Source: Basidiobolus meristosporus CBS 931.73 (lineage: Eukaryota; Basidiobolomycota; Basidiobolomycetes; Basidiobolales; Basidiobolaceae). From it: a stretch of 64,000 nt of DNA. The stretch lies in NCBI GenBank assembly GCA_002104905.1, contig MCFE01000332.1, positions 28,983 to 92,982 on the forward strand. Direction: 5' to 3'. The notes below the pieces were generated by a model. It was not told the origin of the DNA and made no database searches. It was given only the letters and a program-made list of their open reading frames with translations. The number at the start of each line of letters is the position of its first letter. Position 1 is the first letter of the stretch. Position numbers and translations under genes: made by a program. Shown here one piece after another: positions 43,918 through 55,000 of this stretch.

Positions 43918-45250
43918 TTGACATTCAGTGCAACTAGCAGGGCTACATCCTAAAAAGGCCATGCTAACAATGTGCCCACTGAAGGGAATAATGCGGACTC
44001 CTCAGGCTCTCAGTCAAGTGAGCAGTTGAAGACCTCTGCAGAGCTGCCAGCTGACCAACATGCTCAGGCAGCTGAGATTGTAGCATATGCAGTACCCTCA
44101 GTTAAAGACCAGCTAATGGCTGTCAAAACATCACCACCACCCATATTAACAAGTATGTTGTCAGCTCATACAAAAGTGTTAATGAAGCAACTATGTGCAG
44201 CAGCTGACAGTATAGATGCAATGGCTCAGAAAATCAGGAAATAGCCCAGAAACAGAATGAGTGGATAAAGGGTGTAGAGCAATCATTATCCCAGGTAGAG
44301 AATGCCGAATCATTGGTGCAAAGAAGGAACTCAAGTAGCTCAATGTCACAGACAAGAATTGAGCCATTTCTCAATGTAACAGTGGAGGAACACCGTTCAG
44401 TCCTTGAAGCACAGCAACAGTGCCCAAAGATAAAGCCCATGGAAAAGCCTTTCACAGCCTTGTAGGGAGACAATGTAGTGCTTATACCAATGCCTAAATG
44501 TCAAAAGACATTGAAGATCCATGAAGCCATAGAGTACAATAATGAAGAGTGGGCTAATATTCAAGAGACTATCAGAAGTCTAGCATGCCATCACCTTGAG
44601 GCCAGCATAGCATGGGACCATCAGGAACTCAAGGTCAAGCAGAATGTGCTTGACTTGTTCCATGAGCATTATCCTGGATTCAAATGGGCAAATGGATTCT
44701 GGGCCAGCATTGGTATGCTAAGGAGGTATCTCAAGAATAGAAGAAACTATCAAAGGAAGAAGAACAATGGTGCCATGGCTAAAAACCAGTGGCTACTTCA
44801 AGAGCCTGATACAGGCAGGGCCAAAAGCTCTAAAATAGTGTTAAGGAGACATCATGTAGCTGGATGAGTCCTGATAAGGGACAGCAGGCAGACATGGATG
44901 CACCAGCACAACATTTATCAAGGATAAAGCATAGTATCACTCAAGAATCACTTTGTCAAAATAGTGGTGAAGGGCCTGGTAGTGATAAGAACCAGTTGCT
45001 TTCTCAGGAGCCCCATACAACTATGGCTGAGAGCTCAAAATAAGCAGAAAAGAAACATCAGGTTCCCAGGAGAGTGCTAGCAAGGGACAAGCAGGCCAAA
45101 ATAGATGCATCAGAGCACAAAAAGCACTTAGACAAAGTAGCAGTAAATGATCTGGCACGGATAAAGGAGAAGGTAAAGTGAAAAATGTCTACCCAAGCCT
45201 GAGACAGGGTGGCATGCAAAAAAAAATTGCAGAAAAGGCAATTTGTCTAC
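43918..45250 (+). pseudogene. CACTA-2 accessory gene (broken)
   Basis: The counterpart of the CACTA-1 accessory gene. Pieces are a Ser/Ala-rich N-terminus (EGNNADSSGSQSSEQLKTSA), then a helix with PPILTSMLSAHTKVLMKQL (43972-44244, ended by a TAG). The middle domain at 44478-44867 has CQKTLKIHEAIEYNNEEWAN, LDLFHEHYPGFKWANGFWAS and MLRRYLKNRRNYQRKK. A broken Ser/Gln-rich repeat region follows to about 45250. The C-terminal domain that follows in CACTA-1 is lost at the MITE junction. The function is unknown; a TnpA-like DNA-binding helper is possible by analogy. Confidence 0.65.
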
Positions 45251-45298
45251 CATGGCCATCTACAATGAAGGAGAGAATCCAGTTTTTTACATTTTTTT

Positions 45299-45673
45299 GG
45301 CACTATAAGTGCTTTGTATAGATCTTACTTTAGGGCTCATATTTAAATATAGTGCCAGATAGTGCCATGCATTTTTCTGACATGTTACAAGCCACAGGAG
45401 CTAGATTCAGAGTGCCATGGGTATAGAGTACCAGATGCATGCCTTCAATCCTTTTGTACTCTTACACAGCCTGCACAATATTGACCTAAAAAAAAGGTCA
45501 AAAAATGGGTTTCTCCAACATAATGGGTGAAACACAGGGGCGGCTTTGCATGAAGATGCAGAGCTATGTTTCACACTCTGTGGCCAAGTATAGGCTCACT
45601 TGGCCTCCCTGGCACACTATGGCATCATTTGGCACTCATGGCTCAATGTGGCACTATCCAACAGAACAAGTCT
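45299..45673. mobile_element. 734-bp MITE family, truncated copy (one arm)
   Basis: The loop plus one arm of the MITE, ending CAGAACAAGTCT at 45673. The other arm is absent and no target duplication is seen. Confidence 0.8.
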
Positions 45674-46422
45674 AGTAACTAATAGGGTCTGTAGCTGGAG
45701 TACTTGCTTAATAAAAATTCATCAAGTGTCATAGCAGATGTATATTGCCAAGTATGCTGAAAGTAGCCCTTACTTCTTAGTTGTTTGTAATATTTGCCAG
45801 TAAATATGAGGAAGTGTCCAAGCTGGATTGATGCTGAGTGCAGTACTGTATGGCTTCACTAAATTTGTTGGACTGCATGGGCTTCATTAGACAGGGTATT
45901 ACTGGAGTATATCCAGAATGTGAATAATGATTCCTCCCAAAGTGGTGGAATCCTGGCAAGTTGGATGCCTTACAACTTTGTCCATATGTACTCTATACCT
46001 GGTATATTGCATCCTGGAATGATTTTGGCAAGAAGTAGTAGTAAATTCTCAACACCTCTATTACTGATACTTGTGGAAACACACCACTTCTCTAATTGAA
46101 ACATTGCATTATCAACCAGTATATAGCTTACTGAGCTCATTTGGCCCCACATATTATCCTTTGCATTTTTTTGTTGGTAATAACTGATTGCACAATGGGA
46201 CTTGCCAGTCTCAAGCAGGGTACAGTTATTATGTGAGATGAGCTCATAATCCATCTGTGAGCCTTCTTCTTTATACCCATTACTTTACACCTCAAATAAA
46301 GGTTACAGAGGTGAGCCAAAAAGCATCTTAAACTCACCTACCTTGGTTTTCTCATGACAATAAGTGCCACTAGGTGCTGTTCTAAAGCTATCAGGAGGCC
46401 AGCAAGATATTGTTGGTGCCAT
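45674..46422 (-). pseudogene. CACTA-3 transposase fragment
   Basis: It matches the CACTA-1 transposase between about 49990 and 50700, in reverse. Decayed pieces with a YTPVIPCLMKPMQSNKF block and a Cys-poor version of the upstream motif can be read in three frames. It is bounded by the truncated MITE and an LTR-A fragment. Confidence 0.7.
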
Positions 46423-47120
46423 TGTAGTGATAGATAAGCTCAAGGGAGAAATACAACCAGCTCTTCTCAAGTTTTTTGTATGTGGAGGGTTCACTGGGTG
46501 CAATAACATCTAGCAAAAGCTTGCTGGGAACACCCAGCTTTGACTTTACTCTAAGGTGAAGGAAAATAAAGTCACAAGCTTCTCAGGAGAAAACTAATGT
46601 GTTGCAATCCCCTACTTAGTTGATTTCTTGACTAAAAGCATGTGCTAGATTCAGCATCATTTGAAATAATAATGTACTAAAGATTCCAAAGTCAAACAGC
46701 TGTAAAATCCATCAACAGGTACTTGGTATAAGTGCTGCAGTGCTCAAAAGTTACAAAGACAGAAAAGTATTCTAGTTGGTACAAGAACAAACTTAGGAAA
46801 GAGTCAAATGTAAAAAAAAGAAACCTACTATGAATACTCATCACAAGTAGTGCCTTAAAGGTGAGTTGGCTGTCAGTGCAGCTTCCTGGTAGTGTGCTGT
46901 GGTCTAGGATTGGGAGCTCAACTAAGAGCAGGTAGCAGTGGTCACACCAATCAACAAGTTGGAATAGTGATGAAAGGGATGATGGTTTATAGCTGTAAAA
47001 TTGCCTCCTTTATATACTTTTCTTGCTGGCTCAGTGATTACTAATTATGGTGTTCCACAAGGCTTTGGGGATCAATAGAATGTTTAATGACATCAGACTG
47101 AGCTAACAATGCTCTGAGAA
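46423..47120 (-). repeat. LTR-A family fragment
   Basis: It matches the solo LTR at 3619-4689 in reverse, from its end at 46423 to a mid-U3 break at 47120, where the CACTA-1 tip begins. CACTA-1 probably inserted into this LTR. Confidence 0.75.
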
Positions 47121-47555
47121 CCCTATGAAAAATTATTGAGATGATCCTGTCAAAAGGCTGTCACAAAGTTAAAGTTCCGTGACTAAGAGGTACTGATCCC
47201 ATCAGGACACTATCCAGAGACTGTTGAAAAATAATTGCACCCCAGATTTCACAAAAAACTTGGTCAAAATATTCATCACAACAATGAATAAGTGGCTTTT
47301 GATTGGCTCTCTTTCTGATCCTGGACACTATAATGCCACCTACATTTGTGTGCATTGATTGGTTATTCCCTCTTTTTCACACTCCTTACTTCCTGACTCA
47401 ACTGTTTCTCTTAATTTTCAAGTATACAAATTGATATATTTCCGTTGAAGCTTGTGTTGTACCTCAATTGCCAATATTATTGACCTATACAAGTCCCTAT
47501 ACCCTACACTAACATTAAGCCCAACCCCTCACTCAACAAGTAACTCCATCAAAAT

Positions 47556-49414
47556 TCACCACTCAATAAGTATTTCTGCTGTAAAACTCTGGTTCCACAA
47601 CCTTAGCAGGAACCAAACAGCTTTATGCCAGTGTTCATTCACTGGTTCCCACACATTCTGGTCTTCAGCCAGTACTGCAAGGTCTAGCACCTCATCTGCC
47701 ACTCTTTGTAATATATCCTTGCAATATTCCAGTGAGTTTTCTTGAGCACTACTCTTGAAGAAGTACTGCAACCTCTTGGTGTGCCTATAAATGTTCCAGA
47801 ATTCCACTGAAGGCATTGTGATAGTCTTTTGAGCTCTTGACATTGTAGCCTTGTCTGTCAGTGGGATCCTTCCTCTGTCAACAATGGAGGAAGTGGAGGC
47901 TGTGGTAGACAAATTGCCTTTTTTGGCAATCTCATCTACCTTGCTGGAGTGTAGCTCAACTGGCTGCACTTCCAACTCTTGTGAGAACAGCTGCTTTCTT
48001 GTTGATAATTTGTCTTGGCTATGATGGGATTCAGTCTGCTCTTAGCTTGTGGTGTAAGTTAGCAAGAACTGCAATTCTTTTTGCATGCCTACCTGTCTCT
48101 GACTTGGGTAGACATTTCTCCCTTTACTTTTTCATTTATCACTGCCAGGCCTTTTACTGCTACTTTGTCTGAGTGCTGCTTGTAAAGAACTACATTTCTC
48201 CTTGATAAATCTTGCTCTGATGCATCTGTTTTGGACTGCTAGTCCCTTGCTGGCACTCTTCTGACAACCTGATTTTTCTTTTCAGCATATTTTGAGCTCT
48301 CAGCAGTAGTTGTGACAGGTTCCTGTAAAAGCCGCTGGCTTTTATCACTACCAGGTCCTTCACTGCTACTTTGACTGAATGCTTCTTGAGTGATATTATG
48401 CTTTTTCCTTGATAAATGTTGTACTGGTGCATCCATGTCTGCCTGCTTGTCCCCATTTGGCACTCTTCCAGCTACCTGAGGTCTCTTTGACACTTGTCTG
48501 GAGCATTTGGCCCTGCTTGTAATGGGCTGTTGAGGAAGCAGCTGGTTTTTAGCCATAGCACCCTTGTATTTCTGCCTTTGATAGCTTCTGGTATTCATAA
48601 GATACTTTCTTAGCATATCAATGCTGGCCCAAAATCTGTTTGCCTGTTTGAATCCAGGATAATGCTCATGGAACAAGTCAAGTGCATTCTGCTTGGCCTT
48701 GAGTTCCTGATGGTCCCATGATATACCAGCCTTAAGGTGATGACATGCTAGACTTCTGGTGGCCTCTTGAATGTTAGCCCACTCTTCATTATTGCACTCA
48801 ACAGCTTCACAGATCTTCAATGTCTTTTGACACTTAGGCTTTGGTATAAACACCACATTGTCTCCCTCCCATGTTGTGATAGGTTTTTCTGTGGGCTGTA
48901 TCTGTTGGCACTGTTGTTGTGCTTTAAGGACTGAATGGTGTTCCTCTGCTGTTACATTGGGAAATTGCTCAATTCTTGGCTGTGACATTGAGCTACTTGA
49001 GTTCCTTCTTTGCGGCAAATATACTGCTTTCTCTACCTGGGATATTGATTGCTCTACATGTATTATCCACACATCCTGTTTCTGGACAATTTCTTGATTT
49101 CTTTGGGCCATTGCATCAATCCTATCAGCCACTGCACTTATTTGCTTCATTAATGCCTTGGTATGAGCTGACAACATACTTGCTAATATGGGTGGTGGTG
49201 ATATTATGATGTCCACTTACTGGTCTTCAACTGAGGGTACTACATGTGCTACTTTCTCATCTACCTGAGCATAACAGTCAGCTTGTGGCTCTGCAGAGGT
49301 TTTCAGTTGCCTACCTGCCTGAGAGCCTGAGGAGTCTGCATCATTACCTTCAATGGGCATACTGCCCACAGGGCCTTTTTTGGATGTAGCTCCACTTGTT
49401 GCACTGAATGTCAA
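47556..49414 (-). pseudogene. CACTA-1 accessory gene
   Basis: Read right to left. The N-terminus MTFSATSGATSKKG and a Ser/Gln-rich stretch end at a TAA (49217-49219). A 325-codon frame follows (49216-48239) with PPILASMLSAHTKALMKQI, a possible coiled coil, the HEHYPGFKQANRFWASIDML domain, and two diverged tandem modules of about 70 residues. Each module has a DKQAD-x-DA, LSRK, SQSS and GS pattern and ends RVP. After a stop there is a C-terminal domain with PSVEFWNIYRHTKRLQYFFK and YCKDILQRVADEVLDLAV. Plant CACTA elements carry a second protein that binds subterminal repeats; this one may do likewise, but no domain is recognised. Confidence 0.7.
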
Positions 49415-49721
49415 AGCAAGCTGTTGTCCAACAGTTCTTCTATTGCCCTCAGCAGTGAGGTTGGGTTGAGAAGCAGAAAACTTTGCTTTTTTTTGGCAGC
49501 TTATATATGGAAGTGAGTCAAACCAGAGGGTAATAATGTTACATATATGTGTGTATGTGGTGCCACAACTTTATTTATAATGCTCACAATGGCAAGTCAT
49601 CATTGAATCTTATATTCATGTAGGTGCAATGTCTCAAATACAAGACTGTCTTAAATTCACATGAGTATTGACCAAAAAGTAGTATAATAGCATTACATTG
49701 TTGAAGGTAAAACTTTTGCCC
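49415..49721. promoter_or_regulatory. CACTA-1 divergent spacer
   Basis: About 300 bp between the divergent genes, AT-rich and conserved in part with 12113-12340 and 43608-43917. A likely two-way promoter. Confidence 0.4.
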
Positions 49722-52520
49722 ATGGACAAGACTACTTTGACTCAAAGCTGTAAGAGAAGAGAAAAAAGGCCATGTGGCTATTGTAACAAGCCTCTCAGCC
49801 ATGAAGCACTCAGACAGCATAGGAAGTATTACAAGGATCATGGCCAGTGTTTTGCCACCCAAGTCATATTTGACCATTCATAGGTCACTACTGTACCAAC
49901 ATTATCTTGCTGGCCAGTTGATACTTATATATTGGCACCTGGGTGTCTTTGTCACCTTGCACAAACTGAGTCAGGTGAGTATGTGACACCTTTATGCACA
50001 CCTCAGTGTTCTGAATGCGGCATGCCAAGTGATAGCTCTGACAAAGATGGTTCACTAATGGATTTTGAGCGTACCTCCCCAAACAACAGTACCATGTATG
50101 AGCCTGGTAAAATCCCTATATGCAACAAGACAACACCCATTGAAACATATGCCAAGGATACTTTATGGAGCTTAGTGAGTCCAGTAATCCATCTATTGGT
50201 GAATGATGTAATGTTGTAGCTAGAGAAGTGGCGCATTTCAACTAATATCAGTAATGTGGGCTTTGAGGATTTATTACTACTTCTTGCCAAAATCATACCA
50301 GGATGCAACTTGCCATATACATGGTACAAGTGGACAACCTGCATGCAGCTGGCAACATATGATCCAGAGACTGTCCTGATTTCAGCCTGTGTTAACAGTT
50401 GCATGGCATTTACATCCAATAATGCTACCATTGCAATATGTCCAAGTTGTCAGGAATTCACCACCATTGAGGGAGAACATTGTTCACACTCCAGATATAT
50501 TCCATTCATACCCCATCTGAGGAAGCTGATTAAGTCTGGCAAATATTGCGGAGCTATACAGTACCACACTCAGTATCAATCAAGCACAAACATATCCAAT
50601 GTATTTGTTGACAAACATCACAAACAGCTAAGAAGCAAGGGCTACTCTGAAGGTATGTATGACCATGCATTTGCTTTAGCACTTAATGAATTCTCATTAA
50701 ACAAGTACTCCACCAGCAAATCCTGCTGGCCACTGATTCTCATAAATCTGAATCTGCTGCCCATCTTATGGTATGAGAGCAATGATCTGATGGTAGTCTC
50801 ACTGGTATCTGGGCCTAAACCACCATCCAACCTGGAGAGCTACCTGCATCTATTGCTGGATAAATTTTTTATGCTTTCCAGCAAGATAACAGTAAATGGC
50901 TGTTGTGTAAAAGTGCATATTATTATATGCATTGGAGATACCCCAGCCATCAGCATGATAGAAGGTTTTTCTGGGCACAATGGATGGTATTGCTGTTGAA
51001 TGTGTGAGAATTCAGGGGATATATTCCATATCTTGCACACATCATTATTACCCAAACACAAACACTAAGAACATCATCTTCCCACAGGGTGAATGTACTG
51101 AAGTCCGCATGCAATTGCAGCAAAGTTGGCAAGCTTTAAGCCATTGGTTGGAATATGGAATCAATCAGAGACCAGAGATACTTAAGATAGAGGGTATCTG
51201 TTGGAGCAAAAGCTTCCCACTGGGAGCAATGCATTTTCTTTTCAACAATATCCCTTTACCAATGACCAAGTTGTACCAGGGGCATTTCAAGCTAAATGAG
51301 TCCTTTGAGATACCGGGGAAATTTGAAAGAATTGTCAAGATATTACAGAGTATCCGCTACCCTAAGTACTTCTCACAGGCCACAATTAATATTCATATTA
51401 ACATGCAACAAATGAATGCAAAGACTGGATTAACCGGATGTGTATTTATTCAAGTATCATTCTGAAGCCATTCCTATCAACAGTACACTGGAAGCATTGG
51501 GAGTCATATGAGGACATTGTAGGAATACTTATCTAGAGGCAGATCACCAATGCCAACTTGATACAGCTACAGCTGTTGTGCAAGGAGTTTGTGATGGGAT
51601 TTGAGCGGCTATACTACAAACATAAAGCTGAATGTGTAGATTTCTGCTGCTACTGTACCCATTCTCTACTCCATCTTGCTTGTTGTGTGGATATTACTGA
51701 GCATTGCTTCATCTTTTGGGAGTTTCCTATGGAGCATATGTGTGGGGAGATACAAAGGCAAGTCAAGTTGCAGGTACTACCATATCCCAATCTCATCATG
51801 AATATTACCTTCAAGTCTGTCATATATGTGATGAGTTTGCACATGGAGGACAGCCAGGAAGAGTTGGAAAATACTGAGGACAAATGAGCACATGGAGACA
51901 CCTATTCCTATGACATTAAGAACCTAAGCAGCCCCAATGCGTGGGTATTCAGTTAAGTAATGCAAAGTTGGGTTGGATGCAACAAGCAACTAATTTTTAT
52001 TAGGAAAACTCTACCAAGGTATGCCGGATTTTTCTTGGTCACAAGCCAACTTCTACATCATTCAATATGGAACTCACACAAGCAAAAGCCAGAGTGCACC
52101 TATAAGGGGGACTAGAATCCAGCAGGCAGAAGAAATATATTGGCTAAAAACCAAGAAGTTCTTTGCGGATATTTGTGAGGTATTCAGGGCAGAAGTGGCA
52201 ACAACCAAGCATATGTTTGCAAGATGTATATGTTACCAGTAGTACAAGGTAGATGGCAGCTTTGCAAGTATCACACTAAAAAGCCATAAAGTTGAGGTGA
52301 TAGAAGTCTGTCAATTGCTGCAGGTGTGCATGTTTGTAGAGGTTAGTAAGCAGGGGGCCATAGTTTTTTTTATTTGAACTATATGGGGAATACCCAAGGT
52401 AGTAGTGGGCAAGCAAATAAAGAGGGGTGATTTTACAGTGGAATATATGAATTGCACAAGGGGCGGTAGAAAAAGGAAATACCATTTGGTAAATTGGTAC
52501 AGAAGCATTATACTGAACCA
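49722..52520 (+). pseudogene. CACTA-1 transposase (Tnp2-type)
   Basis: It starts MDKTTLTQSCKRREKR and has a Cys2His2-like finger, CGYCNKPLSHEALRQHRKYYKDH. The long piece at 50256-50999 has YDPETVLISACVNSC, CPSCQEFTTIEG, SRYIPFIPHLRKL, LRSKGYSEGMYDHAFALAL and SCWPLILINLNLLPILWY, then SLVSGPKPPSNLESYL and CIGDTPAISMIEGFSGH. These match the order of PF02992 transposases (paired cysteines, 'D-x-ALALS', 'GPK-P', 'D-x-PA'). A stop at 50997-50999 is followed by more frames to 51465. The C-terminal HCFIFWEFPMEHMCGEI block lies at 51558-51887, with decayed coding to about 52520. It would cut and paste the element; here it is inactive. Confidence 0.82.
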
Positions 52521-52758
52521 GCTGTAGGCTGTCATACTGCCAATATAATGCCAACAGAGTCTTGCTGTGAGGGCTTCAAGATACCATCAAGTTTCTTGCC
52601 ATATAAGGCAATTGGATGTCCTGGCTAGTTAGATCCACTCAAAATAGTTGTAGAGTGCTAAAAGACCGCAACAATACAATGCAATTATTGTCACAGCAAC
52701 AATTAAATCTTGTCAAGTTTTATCCCTTTATTTGGTTGTAAAATTAGCAAACCACCAT

Positions 52759-52887
52759 TGTGGTGGTGTCTACATACTCCTGGGAGAAGCTACACAACCT
52801 GAGGTGTGTGAGGTGTCTAATGGGTGCAATAAACTCTGTGTCCAAACTGCTGGTGTCTTGGTCAATATGTCACTATGGTAAAAGCTT
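52759..52887 (-). repeat. LTR-A variant, terminal fragment
   Basis: On the minus strand it matches 500-541 plus 5786-5890, so it shows the LTR uninterrupted at the site where E1 inserted elsewhere. It joins CACTA-1 on the left and copia-1a on the right without target duplications. Confidence 0.7.
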
Positions 52888-54265
52888 AGAAGGACAGTAA
52901 GTGTAAGCTAAGTTATTCTCTATAGCTTCACATATGAAATGATTTATAGTATCTACATGCTTAGTTCTAGCATGAAAAGTTGGATTTCTGAAAAGTTGGA
53001 TTTCTACCCAGTTGTATACATCCTTGATTATCTTGATATCAAGTAATAGGTGCTGTTTGACATAGGCATAGATCTGTAAAAGCTTTCTTAACCATATTGC
53101 TTCTTTTGTAGCCTCACAGGCTGCCATATACACTGTCTCTGTGGTAGAAAGTGCTATGGTTGGTTGCTTTCTTGAATTCCATGAAGTTGCTCCTTGACAG
53201 TAAAGAAAGGTGCATCCTGTGGTGAATATTCTGTCATCCAAATTTTGTCCCCAATCAGCATCAGAGTATCCCATAAGATCCTGTTCTGAATCTTTATAAG
53301 TGTATCTTAAGCAGATATCAGCAGTTCCTTTTAGGTATCTAAAAATCTGCTTAACTGCTGCAATATGATCAGATCCATAGTTCTGATTATGTTGGCTGAC
53401 AACTCCCACTGAATATGAGATAACTGGACATGTTCCAAGCAGGATATACATCAGACTGCCAACCATATATTGATAAGGGAAGTCAGGGCTTTCAGATGGC
53501 ACCAAGCTCTCTTAATTTGGTTGAGTTTTGACCAAGTTAAGGTTTGTCTCCATTGGGGTAGCTGCTGGTTTACAGTCTTCCATTTTGTACTTCTTTAGTA
53601 TATCTCAAATATACCAGGATTGGCTTAGGGTAGTAGTCTGGCTACTTCTGTCCATGGAGAACTTAATCCCTAAGTAGTAACTGAGTTCTCCTAGATTGGA
53701 CATCTTGAACTCCTTAGATAGGCTGGATTTAGTCTCTTCCATTGTTGCTAGGTTATTGGCAGCTATAATAAGATCATCCACATATAGAGCAAATAGAACA
53801 GGATTTGCTCTATCTGGCTTATAGTATATACTATAGTCAGCATTACTCCTTTGAAACTGAGAGATTCCAAACAAGAGCTTATCTTCAATTCCAGACTCTC
53901 AGTGATTGTTTGAGCCATATAGAGGCTTTTTAAGCTTGCAGATCAAGTGGGGGGTATCTTGGTCAACAAACCCATCAGACTGGTCCATATGCATGTCCTC
54001 ATCAAGTTCTCCATTCAAAAATGCAGTTTTTACATCCATTTGATGAATAAAAAACTGATATTTGGCTGCAATAGCCAATATTAATCGGATGGAATTAAAC
54101 TTGGCTACTGGTGCAAAGGTCTTAGTATAGTCATGTCCTTTTGTTTGAGAGTATCCTTTGGACACAAGTCTTGCTTTGTATTTTTCAACTGTACCATCAG
54201 CCTTGTATTTTGTCTTGAAGACCCATCTGCATCAAATTGATTTTGGTTGATTGGTAATTTGACCA
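52888..54265 (-). pseudogene. Copia-1a RT (C-terminal) and RNase H
   Basis: RT is readable as [20 protein letters not shown] and [17 protein letters not shown]. It is then interrupted by a stop after GSNNH, and resumes with FALYVDDLIIAANNL (the catalytic YVDD) and LGELSYYLGIKFSM. Further stops follow SWYI and TQPN. RNase H has YMVGSLMYILLGTCP, YSDADWGQNL and STTETVYMAACEATKEAIWL, and a C-terminal KHVDTINHFICEAIENN. The motif order is that of copia. The region between KKPLYG and the next motif is deleted, exactly as in copia-1b. Confidence 0.88.
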
Positions 54266-54271
54266 AGTCCC

Positions 54272-54995
54272 TGTCATGATCACATGACATCCTTGGTCTC
54301 CAATTATCTAGCCAAATCAAGTCAGTGAAGAAATCCCAGATCTGTCTAGAAAGTTCTACTACATTCTGGCAACTTCTTGAAAGCTCCAAGTCAATGTTAC
54401 ACAATGGAACATTCTATGGAAGCTTCTCATTAGAATTTATGTAGTCCCATGCCATATATGGTAGCTACATGTCACATGAACTAGTCACATGATCAGCTGA
54501 CCCCTGAGATATCTCCATGTGATATTCCAGTCTGTTCTGTAGTATATTCTCTCTTGGCACACTTACTGTGCCTCACCCCAGAACCCCATCAGTATTAGCC
54601 AATATCTCTTGGCATCCATATTGCCAAAAGGTATATATAAGACTTGTTCCATCATTCCAGCTGATCATAGTGCCCAATAGTGCCATAGCATGCCAGATGG
54701 TGCCTGATCATGCCACAGAGTGCCAGATGGTGCCATACAGTACCAATTTGGGATCAAAATTGACATGCATATGACCCTAAAATATCAAATTAATAACAAA
54801 ATATACAGCACTTTCTGGCACTATGATCAATGGCACAATGGAACAAGTCTATAGTCTTATCCCCCCTTATGTATTCCTCAGTCTGATAAACAAAGGTCTT
54901 GAATAAACAGCCTTGCCTGGTTGATCCTCACCTAAGTCCTTTCCTTGCCCTGCCTTACCTAGCCCTACACTCCTGCCTTGTGTCTATTCATAACA
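54272..54995 (+). repeat. Gypsy-C family solo LTR carrying a small MITE
   Basis: It runs from TGTCATGATCACATGAC to ATTCATAACA, with the 5-bp duplication GTCCC at 54267-54271 and 54996-55000. Removing the nested MITE leaves about 510 bp. The copia-1b copy at about 58660 shows the empty site. Confidence 0.9.
54640..54850. mobile_element. 211-bp MITE with Harbinger-like ends
   Basis: It starts AGACTTGTTCCAT and ends ATGGAACAAGTCT, flanked by ATA at 54637-54639 and 54851-54853. The left half has repeated TGCCA motifs (AGTGCC, GGTGCC, ATGCCA). It does not code, and differs from the 734-bp family inside. Confidence 0.88.
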
Positions 54996-55000
54996 GTCCC

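Larger units (their letters stand above)
34843..45298 (-). mobile_element. CACTA-2 element with nested gypsy-C and MITE
   Basis: The transposase gene reads on the minus strand and the accessory gene on the plus strand, the mirror image of CACTA-1. The transposase-side end is at 34843 (CCCTATGAAAAATGGATTGG), a one-base variant of CACTATGAAAAA. The other end is lost near 45298, where a truncated MITE begins. Gypsy-C (35841-40417) and MITE copy 2 (41059-41792) have inserted into it with clean target duplications. Without them it would be about 5.1 kb. Confidence 0.8.
47121..52758. mobile_element. CACTA-1 element (two divergent genes)
   Basis: The left tip is CCCTATGAAAAATTATTG at 47121, a one-base variant of CACTATGAAAAA. 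The accessory gene is on the minus strand (47556-49414) and the transposase on the plus strand (49722-52520), with a shared spacer. The right tip is missing: at 52758 the sequence joins an LTR fragment. It is the least decayed CACTA copy here, but still interrupted by stops. Confidence 0.82.

Noticed and set aside
47556-51887. A KDZ-type (Kyakuja-Dileera-Zisupton) assignment for the large two-gene element
   Set aside because: The motif order (paired cysteines, GPK-P, D-x-PA) and the CACTA-like tips fit Tnp2/CACTA instead.
52759-52887. Natural C-terminus of copia RNase H
   Set aside because: The segment matches the LTR at 500-541 and 5786-5890; the true copia end is at 63732-63886.
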